NCBI GenBank assembly: GCA_944325415.1
Contig: CALUZW010000008.1
Location: 34,384 to 98,383 of the forward strand
Source: an uncultured Bacteroidales bacterium
GTDB lineage: Bacteria > Bacteroidota > Bacteroidia > Bacteroidales > UBA11471
Reading direction: 5' to 3'
Length of the DNA: 64,000 bases
Position 1 is the stretch's first letter. The number at the start of each line of letters is the position of its first letter. This document shows positions 26,230-34,413 of this stretch, one piece after another. A program made the translations under genes and the position numbers. The notes below the pieces were generated by a model. It was not told where the DNA came from. It did not search any database and worked only from the letters and a program-made list of their open reading frames with translations.

Positions 26230-27150
26230 ATGATAAACCGAGCTTTGATTCGGACGAAAGTGGTGCAAATTGTCTATTCATACCTGATAGACGGAGAAAA
26301 AAGTGTTGATGTTGCAGAAAAGGAGCTTTTTGCCAGCCTTGACAAATCGTACGAACTGTATCATTTGTTGCTGCTTATTCCGGTAGAACTTACGCGGATG
26401 CAGCGTATGCGCATCGATAATGCCCGTAGTAAATATATTGCTACTCCCGAGGAAAAAATGCCGAATACCCGGTTTGTAGACAATCGGTTTGTGGCCCAGT
26501 TGGAGAGCGATAAGGCATTTGCCAAATATATAGAAGAGCGCCCTCTGGTGTGGAGCGACGACAGCAATTACCTCCGTTCGTTGCTTGATCGCATTCTTGC
26601 ATCGGAAGAGTATGCGCAATATATGCAAGCCGAAGACTCTTACGAGAACGACCGCACGTTGTGGAAAAACATCTACCGCCACATGATTTTCCCTGACGAG
26701 AACTTGGGCGAATTGTTGGAGTCGCAGAGCCTTTATTGGAATGATGATCTCCCCATTATATCGACCTTTGTCCTTAAAACGGTAAAACGGTTTGACGAGG
26801 CCGCCGGAGCCCAGCAGGAGCTTCTGCCCATGTTCAAGGACGAAGACGACCGTATATTTGCCCGTACACTGTTCCGTCGCGCATTACTCGATTACGAGTC
26901 CAATAAGAAGTTGATAGAGCAGTTTACGCGTAACTGGGAGATAGAGCGTATCGCATTCATGGATATAGTCATCATGACCGTGGCGTTGGCCGAGATTACC
27001 TCGTTCCCCTCGATTCCGTTACAAGTATCGTTCAACGAATATATCGAGATAGCCAAGTCGTACAGCACGGTGAAGAGTGGAAACTTTATCAATGGAGTGC
27101 TTGAAGCCATTACCTCTCTCTTGAAAAAAGAGGGTCGTATAGAGAAATAA
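26230..27150 (+). CDS. nusB: Transcription antitermination factor NusB (long Bacteroidota form)
   Basis: A 306-residue protein whose C-terminal 140 residues are the NusB fold (RTLFRRALLDYESNKKLIEQFTRNWEIERIAFMDIVIM in family-like order; SFNEYIEIAKSYST; FINGVLEAI). The N-terminus RALIRTKVVQIVYSYL is also NusB-like, but a long helical insertion, about residues 45-190, makes it twice the size of E. coli NusB. It should act in rRNA antitermination with NusE. The start at 26230 (MINRALIRTKV) is chosen over 26125 by homology and promoter position. yajC follows 49 bp later. Confidence 0.9.
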   Translation: MINRALIRTKVVQIVYSYLIDGEKSVDVAEKELFASLDKSYELYHLLLLIPVELTRMQRMRIDNARSKYIATPEEKMPNTRFVDNRFVAQLESDKAFAKYIEERPLVWSDDSNYLRSLLDRILASEEYAQYMQAEDSYENDRTLWKNIYRHMIFPDENLGELLESQSLYWNDDLPIISTFVLKTVKRFDEAAGAQQELLPMFKDEDDRIFARTLFRRALLDYESNKKLIEQFTRNWEIERIAFMDIVIMTVALAEITSFPSIPLQVSFNEYIEIAKSYSTVKSGNFINGVLEAITSLLKKEGRIEK

Positions 27151-27199
27151 ATACCTTACTTTGTTATAAATAATAATTACATCATAAATAAAAACAGTT

Positions 27200-27529
27200 A
27201 TGACACTACTTACACTTCTCCTGCAAGAAGCAGCTGCCCCCAAAGCATCGGGGTATTCCAGTATCATCATGATGGTGGCACTTATTGCCATATTCTATTT
27301 CTTCATGATTCGTCCGCAAAGCAAACGTCAGAAAGAAATTCGCAAATTCCGCGAATCGCTTACCGAGGGACAGAAAGTAATAACCGCCGGTGGTATTCAT
27401 GGAAAAGTGAAAAATATCAAGGATAATACGGTAGTTGTAGAAATTGCCGACAATGTGCGTATCACGGTCGATAAAGGTTCTATCTATGCATCGACAGCCG
27501 ATACGGCAAATACCACACCTGCCAAGTAA
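27200..27529 (+). CDS. yajC: Preprotein translocase accessory subunit YajC
   Basis: A 109-residue single-pass inner-membrane protein associated with SecDF. One transmembrane helix (IIMMVALIAIFYFFMI) is followed by the hallmark RPQSKRQKEIRKFRESL and a cytoplasmic YajC domain (TEGQKVITAGGIHGKV). Length and topology are typical. It follows nusB and ends at a strong terminator. Confidence 0.95.
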   Translation: MTLLTLLLQEAAAPKASGYSSIIMMVALIAIFYFFMIRPQSKRQKEIRKFRESLTEGQKVITAGGIHGKVKNIKDNTVVVEIADNVRITVDKGSIYASTADTANTTPAK

Positions 27530-27550
27530 ATTTAGCATATAAATATATCC

Positions 27551-27592
27551 AAGCGAGAGAGCCGGCACATGCCGGCTCTCTCGCTTTTGTTT
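27551..27592 (+). terminator. yajC intrinsic terminator
   Basis: A perfect 16-bp stem (27551-27566 / 27571-27586, loop ACAT) followed by TTGTTTTTAAG, 21 bp after the yajC stop. Confidence 0.92.
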
Positions 27593-27746
27593 TTAAGAGT
27601 TTCGATGTTGTAGATATTGCGGCAGAGACGGCTATTCCCTCTGTCGCCTGTCCATAGGGTGGTGGCTGAACAGGTAAGGAGAAAACACCTGTTTGCCCTG
27701 CCAGAAAAAATCAGAGGCTTGCCTGTCGAATTATAGCGAAAAGCCG

Positions 27747-27754
27747 TATCTTTA
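27747..27754 (+). promoter_or_regulatory. -7-like element upstream of the YbbR gene
   Basis: TATCTTTA, one base from TAnnTTTG, 15 bp before the ATG at 27770, implying an almost leaderless message. Confidence 0.4.
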
Positions 27755-27769
27755 TACCCGAAATCCAAG

Positions 27770-28789
27770 ATGGAAGATAAAATGACAGAAAAGAAAAAAC
27801 GGCTGAGAATAAAGGCTTTTCTCCGGCAGAAGTTCAGTAGTGTGAAGACACGTTTGCAGAGCGAACGAAGCAAAGATATACTGACGTTCCTGATGTTTGT
27901 CGCGCTCTCGTTTCTCTTTTGGATGATGCAGTCGCTGGGTGAAGACATGAATACCGTCTATCGCATACCCATCAAATATACCAATATACCCGACAATACC
28001 ATTATCACCTGCGACCTCCCCTCGTCGGTTACCGTGCATTTGCGCGATGAAGGAGCGGTACTCATGAATTACAGTCTGGAAGGAATACCTGCCTTGGAAG
28101 TGGATTTCCGGCAATATGCCAATGAGCGGAGTGCATTTATCCTCACCTCGGAAGAGATAAAGAATCAGATAAAGAAGAATCTGCGCAATACGACCAATCT
28201 TACCTCGGTGTCTCTCGACACTTTGGCTGTATATTATACGCAGGCGGCCGGTAAAAAGGTAAAAGTACAAATAAAGGGGTCGGTAACGACGGTGCCGCAA
28301 TGTATCATCAGCGGGAAGATTCAGGCCGACGTCGATTCGGTGCAAGTTTATGCTCCCGACTATTTGCTGCATACCGTTACCGAAGTAGAGACCGACTCGT
28401 TTGTGATAAAAGACCTTGCTCAGCCGCTCACGCAGACGGTGCCTTTGCGTCGCATCGAAGGGGTAAAGATTGTGCCCGACCAGGTGTCGCTGACTGTCCC
28501 GGTTGAGGAGTTGACTTCGAAGTCGATATCGGTGCCGGTTTCGGTCATGAACCTGCCCCGGCATATGTCGCTGCTTACATTCCCGGCAACGGTGCGTGTC
28601 GATTGCATGGTGCCTGTGAGCCGCTTTTCGCAAATATCGGCCGCGGATATTTCTGTGGCCGTCGATTATGCCGAGACCCGGAAAACTCCCGAGAAGTTGG
28701 CTGTGAAGATTGTCAGGACTCCCGGCGCCGCCTATTATGTAACTGTTGCGCCCGACAGTGTGGAATATATATTGGAGCAAAGACATTGA
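27770..28789 (+). CDS. YbbR-domain membrane protein (CdaR-like)
   Basis: A 339-residue protein with one N-terminal membrane helix (ILTFLMFVALSFLFWMM) and extracytoplasmic YbbR-type repeats (VYRIPIKYTNIPDN; KKVKVQIKGSVTTVPQCIISGKIQADVDSVQVYAP). In Firmicutes YbbR/CdaR regulates the diadenylate cyclase CdaA; no cyclase gene is adjacent here, so that role is not demonstrated. It ends 2 bp before coaE, so the two are probably cotranscribed. Confidence 0.85.
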   Translation: MEDKMTEKKKRLRIKAFLRQKFSSVKTRLQSERSKDILTFLMFVALSFLFWMMQSLGEDMNTVYRIPIKYTNIPDNTIITCDLPSSVTVHLRDEGAVLMNYSLEGIPALEVDFRQYANERSAFILTSEEIKNQIKKNLRNTTNLTSVSLDTLAVYYTQAAGKKVKVQIKGSVTTVPQCIISGKIQADVDSVQVYAPDYLLHTVTEVETDSFVIKDLAQPLTQTVPLRRIEGVKIVPDQVSLTVPVEELTSKSISVPVSVMNLPRHMSLLTFPATVRVDCMVPVSRFSQISAADISVAVDYAETRKTPEKLAVKIVRTPGAAYYVTVAPDSVEYILEQRH

Positions 28790-28791
28790 CT

Positions 28792-29370
28792 ATGAAAAGA
28801 GTGGGTATAACAGGGGGGATAGGTGGCGGAAAATCGGTCGTGAGCCGGTTTTTGCGCATATTGGGTTATTCCGTTTATGACAGCGACGAGCAGGCAAAGG
28901 CGCTGATGGCCCGTTCGTCTTGTATACAGGAGCAGCTCTCGGCGGAGTTTGGGGCCGATATTTATGTGGGAGGTGTTTTGAACCGTACCCGACTGGCCGA
29001 ACGGGTTTTTTCCGACAAGGCCGCCTTGCAGCGGTTGAACGCCATTGTACATCCTGCCGTCAAGGCCGACTTTGCCGAGTGGTGTCGCAAGCGCAGTGCT
29101 GAGCCGGTGCTTTTTATAGAGTCTGCCATTCTGCTCGAAGCCGGATTTTCCGATACCGTCGATGAGATATGGTTGGTAACAGCGCCCGAAGCGGTGCGGG
29201 TAAGTCGTGTTATTGCCCGCAATCACTGCTCGGCCGAAGAGGCCATATCGCGTATTCGCTCCCAGATGAGCGATGCCGAAAAAGAAAAATATGCTTCGGC
29301 CGTTATCTTGAATGATGGAGAAAAACCGCTTATCCCTCAAATTTTTAAAGCCCTTTCCTCCCTTGCGTGA
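28792..29370 (+). CDS. coaE: Dephospho-CoA kinase
   Basis: A 192-residue P-loop kinase catalysing the last step of CoA synthesis. Walker A is GITGGIGGGKSVVSRF; the substrate block YDSDEQAKALM and the HPAVKADFAEW and FIESAILLEAGF segments follow, all typical of CoaE. The start at 28792 is set by MKRVGITGG, 2 bp after the ybbR stop; the longer upstream frame overlaps ybbR and is not family-like. Confidence 0.95.
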   Translation: MKRVGITGGIGGGKSVVSRFLRILGYSVYDSDEQAKALMARSSCIQEQLSAEFGADIYVGGVLNRTRLAERVFSDKAALQRLNAIVHPAVKADFAEWCRKRSAEPVLFIESAILLEAGFSDTVDEIWLVTAPEAVRVSRVIARNHCSAEEAISRIRSQMSDAEKEKYASAVILNDGEKPLIPQIFKALSSLA

Positions 29371-29402
29371 GAATATTTTGCTCCGTCAAACCGGGACATC
29401 GG

Positions 29403-29434
29403 TTTGATTATATCGGGAATGTGTATTACTTTTG
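29403..29434 (+). promoter_or_regulatory. DUF5606 gene promoter (TTTG-N20-TACTTTTG)
   Basis: -33 TTTG (29403-29406), 20-bp spacer, -7 TACTTTTG (29427-29434), 29 bp before the ATG. This is a textbook Bacteroidota promoter and excludes the upstream ATG at 29404. Confidence 0.8.
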
Positions 29435-29463
29435 TATCACTAATACCAAAAATACGAACGATT

Positions 29464-29874
29464 ATGTTGAAGAAAATTTTATCTATATCGGGCCGACCCG
29501 GACTTTTCAAACTGGTTTCACAAGCCAAAGGTGCTTTGATTGTTGAGGACTTGGCAAGCGGAAAGCGTACGCTGGCATACAGCCATGATAAGGTAACGTC
29601 GTTGGGCGACATCGCCATGTATACCGAGAGCGGAGAGGAGCCTCTTTATAAAGTACTCGAAAGCGTCAAGCAGAAAGAGAACGGCGCCGAAGCTTCGGTT
29701 TCGCCCAAGGCCGACAAGGATACCCTGCGTAACTATTTTGCCGAAGTGTTGCCCAACTTTGACCGTGAGCGGGTATACCCCAATGATATAAGCAAACTTA
29801 TCTCCTGGTATAACCTGCTGGTAAAATCGGGTATCACCGATTTTGCGGTTGAGGAAGAGAAAAAGGCAGAATAA
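29464..29874 (+). CDS. DUF5606 family protein
   Basis: A 136-residue cytoplasmic protein of a Bacteroidota-restricted family. The N-terminal half is a small domain (LKKILSISGRPGLFKLVSQ; GALIVEDLASGKRT) resembling an SH3-like or small beta-barrel fold; a charged linker and a C-terminal helical part (LRNYFAEVLPNFDRERVYP; LISWYNLL) follow. No catalytic motif is visible and the function is unknown. It has an excellent promoter and a strong terminator, suggesting steady high expression. Confidence 0.8.
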   Translation: MLKKILSISGRPGLFKLVSQAKGALIVEDLASGKRTLAYSHDKVTSLGDIAMYTESGEEPLYKVLESVKQKENGAEASVSPKADKDTLRNYFAEVLPNFDRERVYPNDISKLISWYNLLVKSGITDFAVEEEKKAE

Positions 29875-29903
29875 TCCGTCTGATAGAGAAGTATTGATAT
29901 AAA

Positions 29904-29940
29904 AAAGAAGGCGGCTCCCGATTCGGGAGCCGCCTTCTTT
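29904..29940. terminator. Bidirectional terminator between convergent genes
   Basis: A perfect 17-bp stem (29904-29920 / 29924-29940, loop ATT) with A/T runs on both sides serves the DUF5606 gene on the plus strand and the HdeD-family gene on the minus strand. Confidence 0.92.
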
Positions 29941-29956
29941 TGTGATGTGCATATAT

Positions 29957-30472
29957 TTAACGGAACTTGTAGTAGCGAATCATGTCGGATATACCGTAGA
30001 TAACCATGGATACACCGAACAGAATCATAATGAGCGAGAGGGTGCCTATTGGCTTGAAAAGCAGGAACACTCCTGCCAGTGAGATGAATATCGGGACGAT
30101 ATACATGCCGCCCGGGATAGGCATTGACTGACCTGCACGTATCAGCGATATAATCTGAGAAATCCCCGCAAGGAGGAGTATTATGCCCAAGGCTATCAAT
30201 ATGATGGCATTGAAGAATGTCGGTTGCAGTAGCATCCATAGACCTATCAGCAGCGCACCGATACTCTCGGCCAGCACATAACCGGGCAAGGGGCGGTCGC
30301 TGTGCTTGTAGGTAAAGTATCCGATGATGGCCAACAGGGCCGGCAATGCCAGTGTGGCACCGATGAGCATGATGATAATGTTGGGGCCGAGTTGTGGATT
30401 GACGATAACTGTTACGCCCAATGCAATCGCCAGCAGGTTGCGAATGATGGGGTTCTTGAAAAGTGTGTCCAT
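29957..30472 (-). CDS. HdeD/DUF308 family membrane protein
   Basis: A 171-residue inner-membrane protein with about six short hydrophobic helices, for example NLLAIALGVTVIV, IIIMLIGATLALPALLAII, AIILIALGIILLLAGIS and SLIMILFGVSMVIYGIS. The repeat-like pairs of helices and the terminal YGISDMIRYYKFR fit the HdeD family. HdeD is linked to acid resistance in E. coli; no acid-stress genes are near, so the role here is open. Confidence 0.8.
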   Translation of the reverse strand: MDTLFKNPIIRNLLAIALGVTVIVNPQLGPNIIIMLIGATLALPALLAIIGYFTYKHSDRPLPGYVLAESIGALLIGLWMLLQPTFFNAIILIALGIILLLAGISQIISLIRAGQSMPIPGGMYIVPIFISLAGVFLLFKPIGTLSLIMILFGVSMVIYGISDMIRYYKFR

Positions 30473-30500
30473 AAGAATTGTGCAAGTTTTTTTAATAAAA

Positions 30501-30508
30501 CAAAGATA
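30501..30508 (-). promoter_or_regulatory. -7 element of the HdeD-family gene
   Basis: Minus-strand TATCTTTG (30508-30501), 29 bp before the ATG, consensus TAnnTTTG; the -33 box is weak (TTTC). Confidence 0.65.
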
Positions 30509-30576
30509 ACTCTTTGAAGTTGAAAAGAAACATTTGTCGTCAAAAATATTCGAACGGTAGGGTGCATAGTGGAATT

Positions 30577-30608
30577 ATTGTGTAGAGTCGTTTTTTCGGT
30601 TATCTTTG
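30577..30608 (+). promoter_or_regulatory. Promoter of the lipid-kinase gene (ATTG-N20-TATCTTTG)
   Basis: -33-like ATTG (30577-30580), 20-bp spacer, -7 TATCTTTG (30601-30608), 32 bp before the ATG. With the opposed HdeD promoter it makes a compact divergent control region. Confidence 0.7.
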
Positions 30609-30639
30609 TTGCACGAATTCTGTTTATGAACGTTTCGGT

Positions 30640-31605
30640 ATGGAGCAAAAAAGAATCTTGTTTATTGTCAATCCTATTTCGGGTACGCACTCAAAGGAGA
30701 ATGTTCCGGTGTGGATAGAGAAAACCATTAATAAGAAGGCTTTTGCTCCGGAAATCGTTTTTACCCAGTATGCAGGTCATGCCGTTGAACTTACACGCCA
30801 GGCTGTCGAAGAGGGTTTTGACAGTGTCGTGTCGGTCGGAGGCGACGGTACCTGCAATGAGATAGCCCGTTCGCTGGTCCATACCGATACGGCATTGGGT
30901 ATTGTACCCGTAGGGTCGGGAAACGGGCTGGCCCGCCATCTGGGTATTCCGCTCAATCCCGAACGGGCCTTGCAGATACTCAATGAGGCTGTCGTTGATC
31001 GTATCGATTATTGCAAGGCCAATGACCGCCCGTTTTTCTGTACCTGCGGTATGGGGTTTGACGCCTGGGTGAGCAAGAAGTTTGCCGAAGACAAACATCG
31101 GGGCAAGATGACCTATATAAGAAAAGCCATCGAGGAATACCTGACTTACAAAAACGAGGTCTATCGCATCGAGACCCCCGATGGCGTCATTCAGGAGAAG
31201 GCCTTTATTGTTGCCTGCGGCAATGCTTCGCAATACGGCAACAATGCCTACATAACCCCCCGGGCCAGTCTGCACGACGGAAAAATCGACGTAACCATAA
31301 TGTTTCCCGTTACACCGATAGATGTGCTGCCGGTAGCGGTGCAGCTGTTTACCAAGTGGATTAGTGTCAGTCCCAACGTCAAAACCTTTGAGACACCGGC
31401 CTTGACGATAACCCGCGAACGCGAAGGGGTGATGCACCTCGATGGTGAGCCGGTGGAGATGTCGGAGCGCATCGATATACAGTGCATCAAAGGGGGGCTG
31501 AAAGTGCTTGTCCCCCGGGAAGAGCAGCATAAGTCGCTGATGGCGCCTATTCAGTCGCTGGTTTTTGATGTGGTCGATACCATCAAGCACGAGTTGGATA
31601 TCTGA
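30640..31605 (+). CDS. Diacylglycerol/sphingoid-type lipid kinase (DagK_cat family)
   Basis: A 321-residue cytosolic or membrane-peripheral lipid kinase. FIVNPISGTHSK and VVSVGGDGTCNEIARSL hold the nucleotide-binding GGDGT signature; VPVGSGNGLARHLGIP and CGMGFDAWVSKKF follow, as in YegS and DgkB; HLDGEPVEM is the conserved C-terminal block. Members phosphorylate diacylglycerol or sphingoid bases. Because many Bacteroidales make sphingolipids, a sphingoid substrate is possible, but this is not shown by the sequence. Single gene. Confidence 0.88.
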   Translation: MEQKRILFIVNPISGTHSKENVPVWIEKTINKKAFAPEIVFTQYAGHAVELTRQAVEEGFDSVVSVGGDGTCNEIARSLVHTDTALGIVPVGSGNGLARHLGIPLNPERALQILNEAVVDRIDYCKANDRPFFCTCGMGFDAWVSKKFAEDKHRGKMTYIRKAIEEYLTYKNEVYRIETPDGVIQEKAFIVACGNASQYGNNAYITPRASLHDGKIDVTIMFPVTPIDVLPVAVQLFTKWISVSPNVKTFETPALTITREREGVMHLDGEPVEMSERIDIQCIKGGLKVLVPREEQHKSLMAPIQSLVFDVVDTIKHELDI

Positions 31606-31679
31606 TTCTTACGGGGATAGATTCTTTTCCTTGCTGTTTTTTTTGTGAGTGTCAGAAGGGTAGAGGGGCGAAACATCTT

Positions 31680-31725
31680 TTTCTATTTTTAAGACCATGA
31701 AAAATAGAAAGTTTTCTATTTTAAT
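31680..31725 (+). terminator. Possible AU-rich terminator after the lipid kinase
   Basis: TTTCTATTTTT (31680-31690) and AAAAATAGAAA (31700-31710) form an 11-bp stem followed by GTTTTCTATTTTAAT. The stem is entirely A/T-rich apart from one G-C pair, so termination efficiency is uncertain. The rest of 31606-31853 is very AT-rich and shows nothing else supported. Confidence 0.35.
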
Positions 31726-31853
31726 ATTTATAAACACTTTTGTTTATTTTATTATTTATTGTTATTCAGATTGTTAGATTGATTTGTTTCTGAATTCTTG
31801 TGTTGTGATTCTGTGGTGAAGTTTTCCGATTTGGAAAACTTTTTGTAGGAAAA

Positions 31854-31885
31854 CTTGTGTGTAAATTTCCTTGTTTGTATCTTTG
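31854..31885 (+). promoter_or_regulatory. Promoter of the B12 riboswitch-nrdDG transcript
   Basis: CTTG (31854-31857), 20-bp spacer and TATCTTTG (31878-31885) fit the Bacteroidota promoter. It lies immediately before the riboswitch, so transcripts begin with the aptamer. Confidence 0.75.
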
Positions 31886-31890
31886 CCGGG

Positions 31891-32066
31891 CATTCGGTTC
31901 GCAATTCCTCCTATGAAGGAACAAGATTAAAAGGGAATCCTGTGAGAAGCAGGAACTATCCCCGTAGCTGTAAGTTCCGGATAAAAGTCTGTTCAAATAT
32001 ACCACTGGCGCATACCCCAAAGGCCGGGAAGGTGAAACAGACGGAACAAGTCAGAAGACCTGCCGG
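31891..32066 (+). promoter_or_regulatory. Cobalamin (B12) riboswitch
   Basis: Conserved aptamer segments occur in order: AGGGAATCCTGTGAGAAGC, the CCCCGTAGCTGTAAG block, the ACTGG...GGGAAGGTG block, and the B12 box AGTCAGAAGACCTGCC at 32049-32064. A strong promoter is just upstream and nrdD begins about 140 nt downstream. No clear intrinsic terminator follows the aptamer; a short hairpin (TGCTTCG...CGAAAGCA, about 32081-32099) is present, so regulation may be translational or use a structure I cannot resolve. Confidence 0.93.
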
Positions 32067-32205
32067 GTGCAAGTTGTAAAAAATGCTTCGGGTCGAAAGC
32101 ACGGACAACACTGGCAATCCTCTTGTCGTGTATCTCTCGTATTGTCTTGTTCTCTTTCCGGGCATTTTTGTGTCGTGTCTAAAAACATTTTAATACCTAC
32201 AAGTT

Positions 32206-34413
32206 ATGATACAGACCATCATCAAGCGCGACGGACGTATTGTCGGCTTTAACGAGGAGAAAATCATGGCGGCCATTCGCAAGGCGATGCTTCACACCGA
32301 GAAGGGCGAAGACGAGCCGCTGATACGGAAAATCACCGACCGTATTGCCTGCAACGGTCGGGAGCAGATGAGTGTCGAAGAGATACAGGACTGGGTAGAG
32401 ATGGAGCTGATGAAGAGTCCCCGCAAGGAGGTGGCCAAGCAGTACATTGCCTACCGCAACCAGCGCAGCATTGCCCGCAAGGCCAAGACCCGGGAGATTT
32501 TTCTCGATATCATCAATGCCAAGTCAAACGACATTACCCGCGAAAATGCCAATATGAATGCCGATACGCCGGCCGGCATGATGATGAAGTTTGCCAGCGA
32601 GACGACCAAGCCTTTTGTCGACGACTATCTGTTGAGCGAGGAGGCAAGAGATGCCGTGCGTTGCGGATACATTCACATTCACGACAAGGATTACTATCCG
32701 ACCAAGAGCCTTACATGCGTACAACATCCGCTCGACAAGATTCTTGCCCACGGCTTCTGTGCCGGCCATGGCGAGGCTCGCCCTGCCAAGCGCATCGAGA
32801 CGGCCAGTATTCTGGGCTGTATCTCCATGGAGACGGCGCAGAACGAGATGCACGGCGGACAGGCGATTCCGGCCTTTGACTTCTACCTGGCTCCCTATGT
32901 GCGGCTCAGCTATATCGAGGAGATAAAGGTCATGGAGCAGTTTATGGAGGCCGACTATTCCCACCTCTACCAGGCGCCTATCGACGATTATCTTTACAAG
33001 TCGCTCGAAGGCCTGACGGGTGAGGAGCGCATCAAGCAGCAGGCCATCAACCGCACGGTGCGACGGGTGCATCAGTCGATGGAGGCCTTTATACACAACA
33101 TGAATGCCATACATTCGCGTGGCGGAAACCAGGTCGTGTTCAGCTCTATCAACTACGGCACCGATACCTCGGCCGAGGGACGTTGTATCATACGCGAGAT
33201 ACTCATCAGCACCTACGAAGGGGTGGGTAACGGCTCGACGGCCATTTTCCCTATTCAGATATGGAAAAAGAAGCGCGGGGTGAGCTACCTGCCTACCGAT
33301 CGCAATTACGACCTGTACTGCTATGCCTGTCGGGTGACGGCGCGGCGATTTTTCCCCAACTTCCTCAACCTTGATGCCCCTTTCAACCGGCATGAGTCGT
33401 GGCGAGCCGACGACCCCGAGAGATACCGCTACGAGGTGGCAACGATGGGGTGCCGCACACGGGTTTTTGAAAACCGTTTCGGCGAGAAGACCTCCATCGG
33501 GCGAGGCAATCTCTCGTTTACGACCGTCAATCTGCCGCGAATCGCTATCGAGTGCATGTCGATAGAGAACCACGAGGCGCGGGTCAATGCTTTCCTGGCC
33601 AAGCTCGACGAGATACTCGAAGTGGCTGCCCGCCAGCTGGACGACCGTTACAATTTCCAGAAGACCACTTTTGCCAAGCAGTTCCCGCTGTTGATGACCA
33701 TGTTGTGGACCGGTTGCGAAAATCTTCGGCCCGACGATACGATAGCTTCTGTCATCAATCAGGGCACGCTGGGTATCGGTTTCATTGGTCTGGCCGAAGC
33801 GCTGGTGGCACTTACCGGCAAGCATCACGGCGAAGATGCCGCAGCGCAAGCGCTGGGGTTGCGCATCATTACCTATATGCGAGACCGTGCCAATGAGTTT
33901 TCCGAACGCTACCATCACAATTACAGTATTCTGGCCACACCGGCCGAGGGCCTGTCGGGTAAATTCACGGCCAAGGACCGTAAGGAGTTCGGCATAATTC
34001 CCGGCGTTACCGACCGGGAGTATTACACCAATTCCAACCATGTGCCGGTCTATTACCGGTGCAGCCCCAAGCATAAGGCCGAGGTCGAAGCCCCGTATCA
34101 CGACCTGACTCGTGGCGGACATATCTTTTATGTCGAAATCGACGGCGATGCGACGCACAACCCGCAGGCCATCATGGATATTGTCGACTTGATGGACAAG
34201 TACGACATCGGCTACGGGTCGGTCAACCACAACCGCAACCGCTGCATGGAGTGCGGATACGAAGATGCCCAGGAGTCGCTCGACGTGTGTCCTCAGTGTG
34301 GCAGCCGCCATATCGACCGCCTGCAACGTATTACCGGTTACCTTGTAGGGGCTACCGACCGTTGGAATCATGCCAAACTTGCCGAACTCCATGACCGCGT
34401 CGTTCACCGATAA
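32206..34413 (+). CDS. nrdD: Anaerobic (class III) ribonucleoside-triphosphate reductase
   Basis: A 735-residue oxygen-sensitive glycyl-radical enzyme making dNTPs. An ATP-cone regulatory domain is at the N-terminus (IIKRDGRIVGFNEEKIMAAIRK). The catalytic barrel includes ASILGCISMETAQNEMHGG. A zinc site is near the C-terminus (CMECGY and CPQCGS), followed by the glycyl-radical loop RITGYLVGATDRWNHAK (glycine about 711). It needs the radical-SAM activase NrdG, encoded directly downstream with overlap. It does not use B12, yet a cobalamin riboswitch precedes it, so it is probably repressed when B12 allows another reductase class to work. Confidence 0.97.
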   Translation: MIQTIIKRDGRIVGFNEEKIMAAIRKAMLHTEKGEDEPLIRKITDRIACNGREQMSVEEIQDWVEMELMKSPRKEVAKQYIAYRNQRSIARKAKTREIFLDIINAKSNDITRENANMNADTPAGMMMKFASETTKPFVDDYLLSEEARDAVRCGYIHIHDKDYYPTKSLTCVQHPLDKILAHGFCAGHGEARPAKRIETASILGCISMETAQNEMHGGQAIPAFDFYLAPYVRLSYIEEIKVMEQFMEADYSHLYQAPIDDYLYKSLEGLTGEERIKQQAINRTVRRVHQSMEAFIHNMNAIHSRGGNQVVFSSINYGTDTSAEGRCIIREILISTYEGVGNGSTAIFPIQIWKKKRGVSYLPTDRNYDLYCYACRVTARRFFPNFLNLDAPFNRHESWRADDPERYRYEVATMGCRTRVFENRFGEKTSIGRGNLSFTTVNLPRIAIECMSIENHEARVNAFLAKLDEILEVAARQLDDRYNFQKTTFAKQFPLLMTMLWTGCENLRPDDTIASVINQGTLGIGFIGLAEALVALTGKHHGEDAAAQALGLRIITYMRDRANEFSERYHHNYSILATPAEGLSGKFTAKDRKEFGIIPGVTDREYYTNSNHVPVYYRCSPKHKAEVEAPYHDLTRGGHIFYVEIDGDATHNPQAIMDIVDLMDKYDIGYGSVNHNRNRCMECGYEDAQESLDVCPQCGSRHIDRLQRITGYLVGATDRWNHAKLAELHDRVVHR

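Noticed and set aside
28603..28791. 63-codon N-terminal extension of coaE
   Set aside because: It overlaps ybbR in another frame and is not conserved in CoaE; the start at 28792 matches the family.
31855..32079. 74-codon ORF ahead of nrdD
   Set aside because: It lies inside the cobalamin riboswitch.
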